A stretch of 64,000 nt of DNA, taken from NCBI GenBank assembly GCA_947488935.1, contig CANLBN010000001.1, positions 124,001 through 188,000 on the forward strand, written 5' to 3'. The notes beneath the pieces are model-generated. The model did no database searches. It was not told the origin of the DNA and saw nothing but the letters and a program-made list of their open reading frames with translations. The position numbers were made by a program, and so were the translations under genes. Shown here piece after piece: positions 55,353 through 63,010 of this stretch (positions are counted from its first letter, which is position 1; every line of letters starts with the position of its first letter). This stretch comes from an uncultured Pseudomonadales bacterium. Lineage in GTDB: Bacteria > Pseudomonadota > Gammaproteobacteria > Pseudomonadales > Cellvibrionaceae.

Positions 55353-55808
55353 TCAACTTTTCAAGTTCCCCAACAAAGTTTTTGTATCAGCTATCACTCT
55401 GTCTTTGTAAAATTCTACATCCATACCATCATCAAACTCACTACTATAACCATCAAAAACAGGAGGGATAAAATCAGCTCCAGACAGTTCCAAATCGGAT
55501 AAAATTCTACATCCATCAGTAATTGTCAATTTAGTAGATATAATTTTTTCACATATATCTATGGCTCTATCTTTAAAAAGAGTATTTTTATCGTCAGAGT
55601 AAAATTGTGTGATTTTAATTTTTATACGTTCAATACCCTCTTTTGTAGAAAGATCACAATCGATCAAATCAAAGTAAAGGTTATCCCCTATTAGGCGTTC
55701 TATTTCATCAGCTGCATCATGTAATTTACTGGAAAAAATATTAGGGTCTAACTCATTAAAATAAAAGTCTAAAATTGGTTTTGAGATACTGCTATCTTTT
55801 AAATTCAT
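55353..55808 (-). CDS. Putative immunity protein of the left Rhs tip
   Basis: A 151-aa acidic, low-G+C protein, second gene after the Rhs tip and last before the terminator. It is probably all or mostly helical (SKLHDAADEIERLIGD, KDRAIDICEKIISTKLTITDGCRILSDLELSG, FYKDRVIADTKTLLGNL). The helical repeats with ITDGCRILSDLE are reminiscent of small immunity-like proteins in polymorphic toxin loci, but I cannot name a family. Immunity role is inferred from position, size and acidity. Confidence 0.55.
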   Translation of the reverse strand: MNLKDSSISKPILDFYFNELDPNIFSSKLHDAADEIERLIGDNLYFDLIDCDLSTKEGIERIKIKITQFYSDDKNTLFKDRAIDICEKIISTKLTITDGCRILSDLELSGADFIPPVFDGYSSEFDDGMDVEFYKDRVIADTKTLLGNLKS

Positions 55809-55844
55809 AAATCAACTTTTAGGGCATTTTCCCGTTCATAATTA

Positions 55845-56087
55845 TCAGCTATCTTTTACACCAAAAGTGTAAAAGATAATCAATTTAATCAATAAAAAAG
55901 TAATTAGCCCAGCGATTAAAATAGTAAATACTCCTCCTATCAGAAAAAAAGCAGTAATTGGGAGAATTAAATAATAATAAAAATAGTCGAAACCACGAGA
56001 CAATGAGTAAAAGTTCATTCTAATACACTTGTCTTTTGTTATTCTCTGGGAGGAGAAAAGTATAAATATCTTATCTTTGAAGTTCAT
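55845..56087 (-). CDS. Small two-helix membrane protein after the left Rhs tip
   Basis: An 80-aa protein from ATG 56087, 7 bases after the Rhs-tip stop. A longer start at 56144 would overlap the tip. It has one long or two hydrophobic helices (about 35-72, LILPITAFFLIGGVFTILIAGLITFLLIKLIIFY in two parts) and is A+T-rich. A small membrane protein directly after a toxin could be an immunity protein for a membrane-acting toxin or part of a two-component immunity. No ribosome-binding site is evident, which suggests coupling to the tip. Confidence 0.5.
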   Translation of the reverse strand: MNFKDKIFILFSSQRITKDKCIRMNFYSLSRGFDYFYYYLILPITAFFLIGGVFTILIAGLITFLLIKLIIFYTFGVKDS

Positions 56088-56094
56088 AGTGTAT

Positions 56095-56841
56095 TTACAT
56101 CTCACAAATACAATTATTAGGTAATTTTGACTCAAAAAAGTCAACTAACACGCTAAAGTTAGCTTTACCAAAAGCTGCTGTCCCCACAGGAGCACCAACT
56201 GCAGCGCGCCCTCTAGTAACAATACCAGAAGCCGTACTAAGCGTTGTAGAAGCAGCAGTTCTCCCAGCAACATAGTAAGGGTCACTATTCGACAATCCAT
56301 CCAATGCAATATCAAAAGCGGTACCAGGATAGCCAGCAGCAACTTGACCACCACCTTTAACAGCCGCTCTTGCTAAACCAATAGCTAGCTGCCTTCTTTC
56401 GTACTCACAAGTTCCAGATTTGTGAGGGTTAATAGGGGCCACTAAATCTTTCCAAAAATCAACAAAACCTTCGACAAAACCTGGTGGTGGCCCATGACCA
56501 ACAAACCAACACCCTATACCAGAGCAAGCATTTGCAAAGAGACCTGTAGGGTCAGTATATTTTAAAGGATTCGCTTGTCCATAAAGATACGTATTCGGCC
56601 CATCACCCAACCCAATTCTATCAGAAGTAATATACCTGCCCGTTTTGGGGTCGTAATACCTAAACCAGTTGTAATCTATTGCGTCTGACGCAACATCGTA
56701 GCTACATCCGCTACAGCCCCGATGCACTCTAGGATCGTTAGCCGCAAAACCCCGACAAACATCCAAGTCTAAAGTTACAACCCCCGACGCGGGTTTTGGC
56801 TTAACTTCACTGTTATTTAAGGTAAGGTTGATCGCTTCCAT
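56095..56841 (-). CDS. Orphan Rhs tip with C-terminal toxin domain (left copy)
   Basis: A 248-aa protein consisting of the end of an Rhs core plus a variable C-terminal domain. Residues 1-55 are not Rhs-like and hold four Cys (C29, C43, C46 and others). Residues 58-100 are the Rhs-associated core (FRYYDPKTGRYITSDRIGLG, then YLYGQANPLKYTDPTG). Residues 101-248 are the unique tip (GCWFVGHGPPPGFVEGFVDF, CEYERRQLAIGLARA, ending CICEM) without a recognised toxin family. Residues 1-100 are identical in the right copy at 63011-63802. Such tips are normally swapped onto full-length Rhs proteins. Confidence 0.75.
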   Translation of the reverse strand: MEAINLTLNNSEVKPKPASGVVTLDLDVCRGFAANDPRVHRGCSGCSYDVASDAIDYNWFRYYDPKTGRYITSDRIGLGDGPNTYLYGQANPLKYTDPTGLFANACSGIGCWFVGHGPPPGFVEGFVDFWKDLVAPINPHKSGTCEYERRQLAIGLARAAVKGGGQVAAGYPGTAFDIALDGLSNSDPYYVAGRTAASTTLSTASGIVTRGRAAVGAPVGTAAFGKANFSVLVDFFESKLPNNCICEM

Positions 56842-57039
56842 AACGGCGAGTGTAAACCATTGGTTTATAACGAGCCACTAAAATGGGAGTGCGTGTGTTT
56901 GCACTCGCTTTTTAGTGGCAACGTGCGGCACTGGGGGATAAAAAGAACGCAAGCTAGACCCGCACGCATTCCTGTGAGCTAACTGATTGGCGGGGTTGGT
57001 TTTAGTCTTTTGTCTTTAGCAAGCACTTGCCCATTAGTG
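56579..57039. repeat. Long direct repeat, left copy (at least 461 bp)
   Basis: The segment 56579-57039 equals 63540-64000 base for base as far as I can compare them (offset 6961 bp). It includes the first 87 codons of the Rhs tips and about 200 bp upstream. The right copy runs off the window, so the true length is unknown and may include the whole structured region to 57420. Beyond 56579 the two copies diverge abruptly. Confidence 0.9.
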
Positions 57040-57420
57040 GTTTTTTAATGGGCAACTGGCCTGCCTTTTAGGCCAGCGGGGCAGCCGCCGATTGGTTAGG
57101 GGCACCTAGCCCCTAAACAAACAGGCTGGGCGCAGGTGCGCGCAGGGCGTGGCTATAATACAGGATGGAGCGCTGGCGGCGGGGTTGCCTGTGAGCGCTT
57201 TTGGCGAACATGCAAACACGGTGACAGTGGCGACAGCCCAGCCTTATTGCACTCTCTCAGGTTACTTTGATGTTGGATAAGAACACCAATGTAGCTGGCG
57301 CTTTGGCTTGCGTGTTTTGTTGCAAGCCATGTGACAGCGGTCGGTGTGGCAGTGTATCCGATAAATCTGAGGCTACAACTCTGATTCTATCTACTGTTCA
57401 GGGAGGGATTCGAACCCCCG
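56842..57420. other. G+C-rich, hairpin-dense non-coding region upstream of the left Rhs tip
   Basis: About 580 bp with no plausible gene. G+C reaches roughly 60-68% in 57061-57180 by hand count, far above the flanks. Stem-forming inverted repeats are: 56853-56867 (TAAACCA/TGGTTTA), 56874-56919 (GCCACTAAAA/TTTTAGTGGC with inner GAGTGC/GCACTC), 57027-57055 (TTGCCCATTA/TAATGGGCAA), 57056-57076 (CTGGCCT/AGGCCAG), 57096-57116 (TTAGGGGC/GCCCCTAA) and 57304-57329 (TGGCTTGC/GCAAGCCA). A TATAAT lies at 57154-57159 on plus. It may be a structured RNA, a recombination site or a regulatory leader. At least the first 200 bp is duplicated at the right copy. Confidence 0.7.
57401..57420 (-). other. tRNA T-arm-like sequence (possible attachment site)
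   Basis: The minus strand reads CGGGGGTTCGAATCCCTCCC, a canonical T-arm with the GGTTCGAATCC core and a 5-bp stem. No anticodon arm or D-arm precedes it; the neighbouring sequence is the A+T-rich gene at 57422-57922. No CCA follows. It is best read as a tRNA 3'-end remnant of the kind left at integration sites, next to an integrase gene. Confidence 0.5.
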
Positions 57421-57421
57421 C

Positions 57422-57922
57422 TTAACATTTTTTTAAAGAGAGCACAGCATAGATAGTGCTGTGCTCTAACATGATTTTTTTTGAAGTATTATTTTCCAAT
57501 ATAATGGAATCTATAATTTTTTTAAATTTATTACTATTGGTATTATTTTTAAATTTTTTAAAAAATACATCAGAGCACATCCTAGTACATATACTTACAT
57601 CTAAGTAAGATTTTACTTGTTTAAGAGTTTTTTTATATTGCTTCACAGCATAGATAGTGCTGAGGTTCGATGATTGTTTTTTTGTATCGTATGATACAGG
57701 CAAGATAATTTTTTTAATATTATAAGTTGATATATTTATAGTATTTTTCGGTGCGCTTTTTCTTTTCTTTGGCTCTCTTCTATATACAATCAATACAGTT
57801 ATCAATGAGATCGTCACACCTATAAGTGAGATGATCGCTGTGACCAAGCCAATAATTTCTTTTACATAATCTGATAAATTTTCCATGAGAGATATTCTAG
57901 CACCACTATAAAAAAGTACCAC
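57422..57922 (-). CDS. Hypothetical membrane protein in the integrase block
   Basis: A 166-aa A+T-rich gene overlapping the integrase stop by one base. A likelier start is the internal ATG at residue 13 (MENLSDYVKEIIGLV). One transmembrane helix (about 22-48, IIGLVTAIISLIGVTISLI) is followed by a Lys/Ser/Asn-rich cytoplasmic part. The hexapeptide STIYAV occurs twice because of a 19-base direct repeat (57443-57461 and 57644-57662). The C-terminal end lies in an 11-bp perfect hairpin (57439-57449 with 57457-57467). No family recognised. Confidence 0.5.
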   Translation of the reverse strand: MVLFYSGARISLMENLSDYVKEIIGLVTAIISLIGVTISLITVLIVYRREPKKRKSAPKNTINISTYNIKKIILPVSYDTKKQSSNLSTIYAVKQYKKTLKQVKSYLDVSICTRMCSDVFFKKFKNNTNSNKFKKIIDSIILENNTSKKIMLEHSTIYAVLSLKKC

Positions 57923-58941
57923 TATAGTTTTGCAGGGTGCGTGGCCGCGTGGATTTCTCTTAATTTTTCTATGGAGACATGCGTATAAATCTCTGTCGTC
58001 GATAACTGACTATGGCCCAACATCATTTGGATAAAACGCAGGTCTGCACCGTTATCCAGCATATGCGTGGCCATTGCATGACGGAACAGGTGGCAACCAC
58101 CTGGTTTGTTTATCTCGGCATGATGGAGGTATCGTTTGACCAAGGCACCTAAACGGCCTTTGATAAATGGCTCGCCGTAATCTGTTAAAAATAAATGGGT
58201 GTCGTCGGGGTTTATCACAAACTCATCACGACACTCATAGCGATAGCGATCTACCCAATATAAAGCGCGTTGCCCTATCGGCAACAATCGATCTTTTGCG
58301 CCTTTTCCTGCTCTAATCATCACCGTTTTTTGTTGGCTATCCACATCATACAGTTGCAGGCTCGCGCACTCAGTGCGGCGTATGCCCGTACTGTATAAGG
58401 TTTCTAATATGGCTCTATCACGTACACCATAAGGTGTATCAGTTTTGGAGACGCTGAGTACGCGCTCGACTTCTTCCGTACTTAATATTGCTTTTGGTAA
58501 TCTCATTGGCACCTTGGGCATCTCTAACTCACTGGCAGGGTTGTAGAGTATGTGATTACTTTGCGCTAACCATTTAAAAAACGTTTTGATCGGTTGTAAC
58601 AATGTGCATTGATAACGCACACTTAATGGCTCACCATTCTCGCGCCGGAAGTGATAGAGATACTTTTGGTAGCGCTCCAATATTGGTTTGGTAATCGCTC
58701 TAGGATCATCTAAACCGCGATCATCACACCAACATATCCAACGCTGTAACCCTGTCTCACGTTGTTTCAATGTGTTAGCACTTAATCCTTTTACACCACC
58801 CCATTCTAGGAAGGCCAACAGATAAGGATATAGCCCATTGTGGACAATCGGTGAAGTGTTAGCTTTAGGTGCATGAACCAGCTTTTTACGCTTTTGGTGT
58901 TTAGTGGTGATACCTCTACGATGCTCTTTGTTGTAGGCCAT
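57922..58941 (-). CDS. Tyrosine recombinase/integrase (XerC/D-like)
   Basis: A 339-aa site-specific recombinase. The N-terminal SAM-like core-binding domain (about 35-140) is followed by the catalytic domain with Arg188 (STGIRRTE), Lys213 (GKGAKDR), H284-x-x-R287 (HLFRHAMATHML), His310 (MLGHSQLSTT) and nucleophile Tyr319 (EIYTHV). All catalytic residues are present, so it is likely active. It follows the primase-ATPase gene by 2 bp and ends next to the T-arm-like sequence, which suggests it integrates this block. Confidence 0.92.
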   Translation of the reverse strand: MAYNKEHRRGITTKHQKRKKLVHAPKANTSPIVHNGLYPYLLAFLEWGGVKGLSANTLKQRETGLQRWICWCDDRGLDDPRAITKPILERYQKYLYHFRRENGEPLSVRYQCTLLQPIKTFFKWLAQSNHILYNPASELEMPKVPMRLPKAILSTEEVERVLSVSKTDTPYGVRDRAILETLYSTGIRRTECASLQLYDVDSQQKTVMIRAGKGAKDRLLPIGQRALYWVDRYRYECRDEFVINPDDTHLFLTDYGEPFIKGRLGALVKRYLHHAEINKPGGCHLFRHAMATHMLDNGADLRFIQMMLGHSQLSTTEIYTHVSIEKLREIHAATHPAKL

Positions 58942-58943
58942 TG

Positions 58944-61892
58944 TTACACACCACTAGACGTGCATTCCGATAAAACCGACTCACTATGGCTATAAGCCAT
59001 AACAGGCTTAGCCTGTGGCATTTTTTCTAACACCGACACCCCACCGACTTGGGGCCGACTTGACCCCGACTTATTATATTTTAAGCCTGACTTCTTTTTA
59101 TCGTAGTGTAATTTATCCGTATCTAATAGCCCCATCAGGTGATTTTTTTCATCATTATTAGTATCGTAAAGCAGCTCGTATTCAAAGGACTGACCACGAC
59201 CACCTCGATGCACTAAGAGGTATTCCATTTCTTCCAGTCGATGAAGGTGTACTTTAAGTTGTGTATTGCCCCACTGTGTTTTTTCTCTAATTAATTTGCG
59301 ACTAAAACGGAAGTGGCTTTGTTCTATTTTTTGTTGCTCACACTCAACCTTTACCATTACCTGTATTTCTTTTAGCAGCTTTCTCGTCTGTGGTGGCAAC
59401 TCGTCCAATGTGCGCCCTAATATCTCGTGAGCCAGTTTATTCGCCGTTTCTATATCCGATAACTCTACCTCGATATACTCGATACTTTCACCATTGTAAT
59501 CGATGGTTTTTATGTCGCGTTGGTATTGATGAAGTAAGGCAATGGAGTCGATCAAGGTGAGATACTTTTCATGGTCGCGCCGTGTTCTTGTTTTATCATC
59601 GAGGAAGGTTAACTGATCGGCGTAGGGGTTGATTATTTGGAGTGGCTTTAATAGGCGTTGGGCATTCCTATGCAGGCTTATCACACGCTCTTTTTCTAAT
59701 TTATTTTGTAACCCTTGTAGTGTTCTCTTTTGTCGCTGTGCTTGGTGTATCGCTTGGGTTTGTTCACGAGATTCATTCACCGATAACACTAAGCAACGAT
59801 TCATTAGCTCTTCGTCTATGTCGATAGCCGTTGTCGTTAAAAACAACATCACCGGACCTTGTACCGTGTATTCCTTCGTCACTAAATTCCCTGTACTGTC
59901 GTCTTTACCTGTACTGGCTATAGTGACCTCGCCCTCACTTTGTAACAGCTTTAATGCATAGCTCGCGTTACTCGCACCTTCCTCTTCACTAATCGCCAGT
60001 ATTTTATTTTTAAGGTTGGTCTCGCCCATATAAAATAAACTTTGCCCCGTCATAGCTGAGTATTGAACGCGCTCCTCTTCGGGCATTAAGGCTAAGATAC
60101 TATCCATTAGACTGCTTTTACCGGCGGCGCTCGAACTTTGGATAATGACGGCTAAAGGTTTATCTAGTTTACGGCTTACACAAGATAAGTAACCGGCTAG
60201 CTTATTGGTCTCTTCACCAACAACACCCGCACAAGTAAAATCGGTTAACACACGATCAAGTAGATTTTTATCGTGCAACAACTCCATTGCCGCTTGTCGT
60301 TCCACGCTATCTATTTCTACTGTGTTTTTGTCGTCGCTGTCTTCTTGTTGTTGCGCCTGTTGTTCCTCTAACGCTAACAGTACTTTACCTAAATCTTTTT
60401 TAATCACTTCATCGTTAACACCCAACTCGACATAGGCTTGATTAATAAATACTTGTCGTTGTTTACTGCTGTATAAATCCAATTTATCTAAGTGGAACTG
60501 CTCCTCGCGCTTAACCATTAAATTTATTTTTAATTGGTCGTGGTGGTTGTTATTAGCCAAACCACGCACACGATAAACTCTATCGCCTAACGTGATTACT
60601 ATTTCATTATCGTTTTTTTGTACGTCAACAGAGGCGACTAAAGAAGGAAGTGGCGAGGCGTTTTCATCTATAGCACTATCTTCTACTACAGTGCTTTCTA
60701 TTTGTTCTGGCAACGGCTCTGACGTTTTTTCTGCCACAGGTAATACCTGTACCTCGGTCAGTTCTAATTGCCGTTCTGGTGCCTTACCATTACCTAACCA
60801 CTCCGCTTTTCTAATCACAAGTGCAAGAGTCTTTTGTGGTGGGCTTACCTGACAGGCATATTGATTCACATCCATATTTTTTGGCAACAAGATACGGAAG
60901 GCATCAATATTATTTTTTAGCAGTATCGGTGCTAACTGTTCCGCTGCTCGATTGCCTGCCTCGTCTCGGTCATAGGCGATCAGTACCCGTTTTATTTTAT
61001 TGTTGATTAAGGTTTGTAAGATTTCATCCGTAAAGCCATTCACACCATAACTACAGGTCACATGCTTAAAACCATGCACCCAAAACGTGAGCGCATCAAT
61101 AATACTTTCACAGAGGATGATTTCATCAACACCCATCAAACCTTGTTGATTGAACACGCCAAGATGTTCACCAGGTAAGTAAGTGTGTTTAGGTGTTCCC
61201 TTGCGAAGATTATCCAACAACTTACGGCCATACACTTCACCAATCACACCATTCTTATCAACCACAGGGAACACAACCGAGCCATTAAAATGCTCGCGGC
61301 CTGTCTCTCGATATAAACCAATACGTTTTAACTGCTCTCGCATGGCTTCACCGGCTTTGCGGTTTTTTTGGGGTAGACGTAGCCCCAATGTTCTATTGGC
61401 GTAGCCAATTTTAAAATAGTTAATGAGTTCAACATTATCTAAACCACGCTTGGTTAAGTACGCTAATGCTTCGGGGGATTGCTTGAGGGTTTGGTGGTAG
61501 TAATCGATAACTTGTTGTAGCACTTGCTGGTCTTCCGCATCGGTTGTTATCGGCGCCTCAAGTTTAGGGACAGTGGATTGTTTTATAGATGTAGTACTCG
61601 CAGCTAAAGAAGGGTTGTCCTCTCTTAAAATTTCAACGGCATGACGGAAGCCTACGCCCTGCGTCTTCATTACCCAATCAATCACCGAGCCACCCGCACC
61701 ACAACCGAAGCAATTAAACAGATTACTTTTAGGGCTAATAATGCACGAGGGGGTTTTGTCGTCGTGGAAGGGGCAGCACACCGCGTAATCTTTACCTTGC
61801 TTCTTAAGTTGGTAGCCTTGGCTTTCCGCTAGTCGAAGTAAGGAGATTTCTTGTTTTATCCGCTCTATCTGATCATCCGGTATGCGTGCCAT
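58944..61892 (-). CDS. CHC2 zinc-finger/Toprim primase fused to an ATPase domain
   Basis: A 982-aa mobile-element-type replication protein. The DnaG-like CHC2 zinc finger is C40, H43, C61, C64. The primase catalytic core follows (YLTKRGLDNVELINYF, VFPVVDKNGVIGEVYGRKL), then Toprim with ILCESIIDAL and YDRDEAGNRAAEQL (D308, D310). The second half has an ATPase with Walker A SSAAGKSS (K592) and acidic ISEEEG, and a winged-helix-like C-terminus (KLIREKTQWGNTQLKVHL). It could prime and unwind the element's DNA. It is divergent from an XRE regulator and coupled to the integrase. Confidence 0.87.
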   Translation of the reverse strand: MARIPDDQIERIKQEISLLRLAESQGYQLKKQGKDYAVCCPFHDDKTPSCIISPKSNLFNCFGCGAGGSVIDWVMKTQGVGFRHAVEILREDNPSLAASTTSIKQSTVPKLEAPITTDAEDQQVLQQVIDYYHQTLKQSPEALAYLTKRGLDNVELINYFKIGYANRTLGLRLPQKNRKAGEAMREQLKRIGLYRETGREHFNGSVVFPVVDKNGVIGEVYGRKLLDNLRKGTPKHTYLPGEHLGVFNQQGLMGVDEIILCESIIDALTFWVHGFKHVTCSYGVNGFTDEILQTLINNKIKRVLIAYDRDEAGNRAAEQLAPILLKNNIDAFRILLPKNMDVNQYACQVSPPQKTLALVIRKAEWLGNGKAPERQLELTEVQVLPVAEKTSEPLPEQIESTVVEDSAIDENASPLPSLVASVDVQKNDNEIVITLGDRVYRVRGLANNNHHDQLKINLMVKREEQFHLDKLDLYSSKQRQVFINQAYVELGVNDEVIKKDLGKVLLALEEQQAQQQEDSDDKNTVEIDSVERQAAMELLHDKNLLDRVLTDFTCAGVVGEETNKLAGYLSCVSRKLDKPLAVIIQSSSAAGKSSLMDSILALMPEEERVQYSAMTGQSLFYMGETNLKNKILAISEEEGASNASYALKLLQSEGEVTIASTGKDDSTGNLVTKEYTVQGPVMLFLTTTAIDIDEELMNRCLVLSVNESREQTQAIHQAQRQKRTLQGLQNKLEKERVISLHRNAQRLLKPLQIINPYADQLTFLDDKTRTRRDHEKYLTLIDSIALLHQYQRDIKTIDYNGESIEYIEVELSDIETANKLAHEILGRTLDELPPQTRKLLKEIQVMVKVECEQQKIEQSHFRFSRKLIREKTQWGNTQLKVHLHRLEEMEYLLVHRGGRGQSFEYELLYDTNNDEKNHLMGLLDTDKLHYDKKKSGLKYNKSGSSRPQVGGVSVLEKMPQAKPVMAYSHSESVLSECTSSGV

Positions 61893-61926
61893 AAATCCAC
61901 CATTTGGGTAAAAGCTGTCAAGTATC

Positions 61927-61997
61927 TTGCACTGTTAAATTTAGCACACTATACTGTACTTATGTCAACAGTTAAAGAGACCTAGGGGGTACAGTAT
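61927..61997 (+). promoter_or_regulatory. Sigma-70 promoter and dyad operators of the XRE gene
   Basis: TTGCAC (61927-61932) and TATACT (61950-61955) are 17 bp apart, a good sigma-70 promoter for the XRE gene. Two inverted repeats overlap it: ACTGTT (61931-61936) with AACAGT (61967-61972), and ATACTGTAC (61951-61959) with GTACAGTAT (61989-61997), the latter ending on the start codon. They are candidate autoregulatory operators in the divergent region shared with the primase gene. Confidence 0.6.
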
Positions 61998-62361
61998 GAG
62001 CAATTCAATTATTTGGTTGCTTCCTATGGATTTTGTTAAACAGCTTGTAACCCTACGTAAACAACAGGGATTAACCCAGCAAGCACTTGCTGACGCTATT
62101 GATTTACATGTTAACCAGATTAAACGGTACGAGGCAGGTACAGCACAGCCTACCCTAGAGACACTCGTTAGGCTCGCTAAAGAACTACATACCACACTGG
62201 ATGATTTAGTGTTTGAAGAGAATCAGCGAGGTCCCAGTGATGATCTTAAATTGCAGTTTGAGGCACTGAGCCAGTTTGATAATGAAGATAAGAAGGTAGC
62301 TAAGGCAGTACTAGAAAGCCTTATCCTTAAACACAATGCAAAAAGGGCATTTGCACAATGA
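61996..62361 (+). CDS. XRE-family repressor
   Basis: A 121-aa regulator with an N-terminal HTH (VTLRKQQGLTQQALADAIDLHVNQIKRYEAGTAQPTLETLVRLAKEL over residues 19-64), typical of phage and element repressors. A C-terminal helical part (DDLKLQFEALSQFDNEDKKVAKAVLESLIL) probably dimerises. AGGGGG lies 5 bases before ATG 61996. Divergence from the primase-integrase operon suggests it represses that operon and itself. Confidence 0.88.
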   Translation: MSNSIIWLLPMDFVKQLVTLRKQQGLTQQALADAIDLHVNQIKRYEAGTAQPTLETLVRLAKELHTTLDDLVFEENQRGPSDDLKLQFEALSQFDNEDKKVAKAVLESLILKHNAKRAFAQ

Positions 62362-62440
62362 GATAATTTTTTAATCGCTGATCAAGGGTGCTCGAACACC
62401 CAAGACCAGCTAACCACCATAGACTAACAAGGAGTCCATT

Positions 62441-62722
62441 ATGGCTGAGCACGATGATAATGCAGGTTTGCCCCTGTCACAAACTTTATTACTACGAGAG
62501 CAGTTAACAAAGTTGGAAGATCGATTACACCGATTGCTGGCGAGTTATCAGTTTTATGATACGGCCATTCGGGCCATGACTGCGCCCGATTATATGGAAC
62601 ACCAAGTATTAAGTAATGAAGAGTGTCACTTTGGGCTGTACCTGAACCAGCAATGGTTACAGCAACAGGGGGAGGAAGTGATTACCGAACTCATCACCAC
62701 ACAGCAGATGATGCGCTCTTAA
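62441..62722 (+). CDS. Small helical protein downstream of the XRE gene, hypothetical
   Basis: A 93-aa acidic protein with a strong AAGGAG ribosome-binding site 7 bases before the ATG. It is predicted helical and heptad-like (LREQLTKLEDRLHRLLASYQF), with a Gln-rich end (NQQWLQQQGEEVITELITTQQ). It is 79 bp after the XRE gene on the same strand. No family recognised; it could be a modulator of the element or an anti-repressor. Confidence 0.6.
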   Translation: MAEHDDNAGLPLSQTLLLREQLTKLEDRLHRLLASYQFYDTAIRAMTAPDYMEHQVLSNEECHFGLYLNQQWLQQQGEEVITELITTQQMMRS

Positions 62723-62756
62723 AACAAAAAAGCCCAAACCATATTGGCTTGGGCTT
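62720..62756 (-). terminator. Rho-independent terminator of the right Rhs-tip operon
   Basis: AAGCCCAA (62730-62737) pairs with TTGGGCTT (62749-62756), an 8-bp stem with loop ACCATATTGGC. A T-rich run follows on the minus strand (TTTTTGTTTT). It closes the right Rhs cassette and marks the border with the XRE-side genes. Stem arms and loop (ACCAT...GGC) resemble the terminator of the left cassette. Confidence 0.82.
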
Positions 62757-62778
62757 CCATTAGATAGTTGCGCTCCCT

Positions 62779-63000
62779 CTAATTCTTATCAACCCAATTT
62801 TCTTTTATTAACCATGCCTCATCTACGCTTAGTTTTCGAACACCAGAGTTGAGCAAACTACACGAACGAGGAGCTGACCCATCGATCAATGATACCCCCC
62901 ATATCTCGTCATCTTCATAGTCTACACCAATGGATAAACATGGGTGACAGGCAGAATCTTCATATATATCGCCAGGTTTTATTTTTGAATCCTTACTCAT
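62779..63000 (-). CDS. Putative immunity protein of the right Rhs tip
   Basis: A 73-aa acidic protein from ATG 63000, 10 bp after the tip stop; a longer frame to 63045 overlaps the tip. Its pattern KPGDIYEDSACHPCLSIGV, DEIWGVSLIDGSAPRSCSL, and RKLSVDEAWLIKENW resembles small proteins seen next to polymorphic toxins, and I read it as the cognate immunity. It is the only gene between the tip and its terminator, which strongly supports the pairing. Confidence 0.6.
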   Translation of the reverse strand: MSKDSKIKPGDIYEDSACHPCLSIGVDYEDDEIWGVSLIDGSAPRSCSLLNSGVRKLSVDEAWLIKENWVDKN

Positions 63001-63010
63001 AGTGTTCAAC

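Noticed and set aside
57417..57423. GCTTAAC resembling an integron attC core (RYYYAAC)
   Set aside because: A seven-base degenerate match is expected by chance. No second core or attC-type imperfect stem of the right size is positioned with it, and the neighbouring recombinase is XerC/D-like without integron-specific features.
57401..57480. Complete tRNA gene on the minus strand
   Set aside because: Only the T-arm is recognisable; the required D-arm and anticodon arm positions contain the A+T-rich 3' end of a protein gene.
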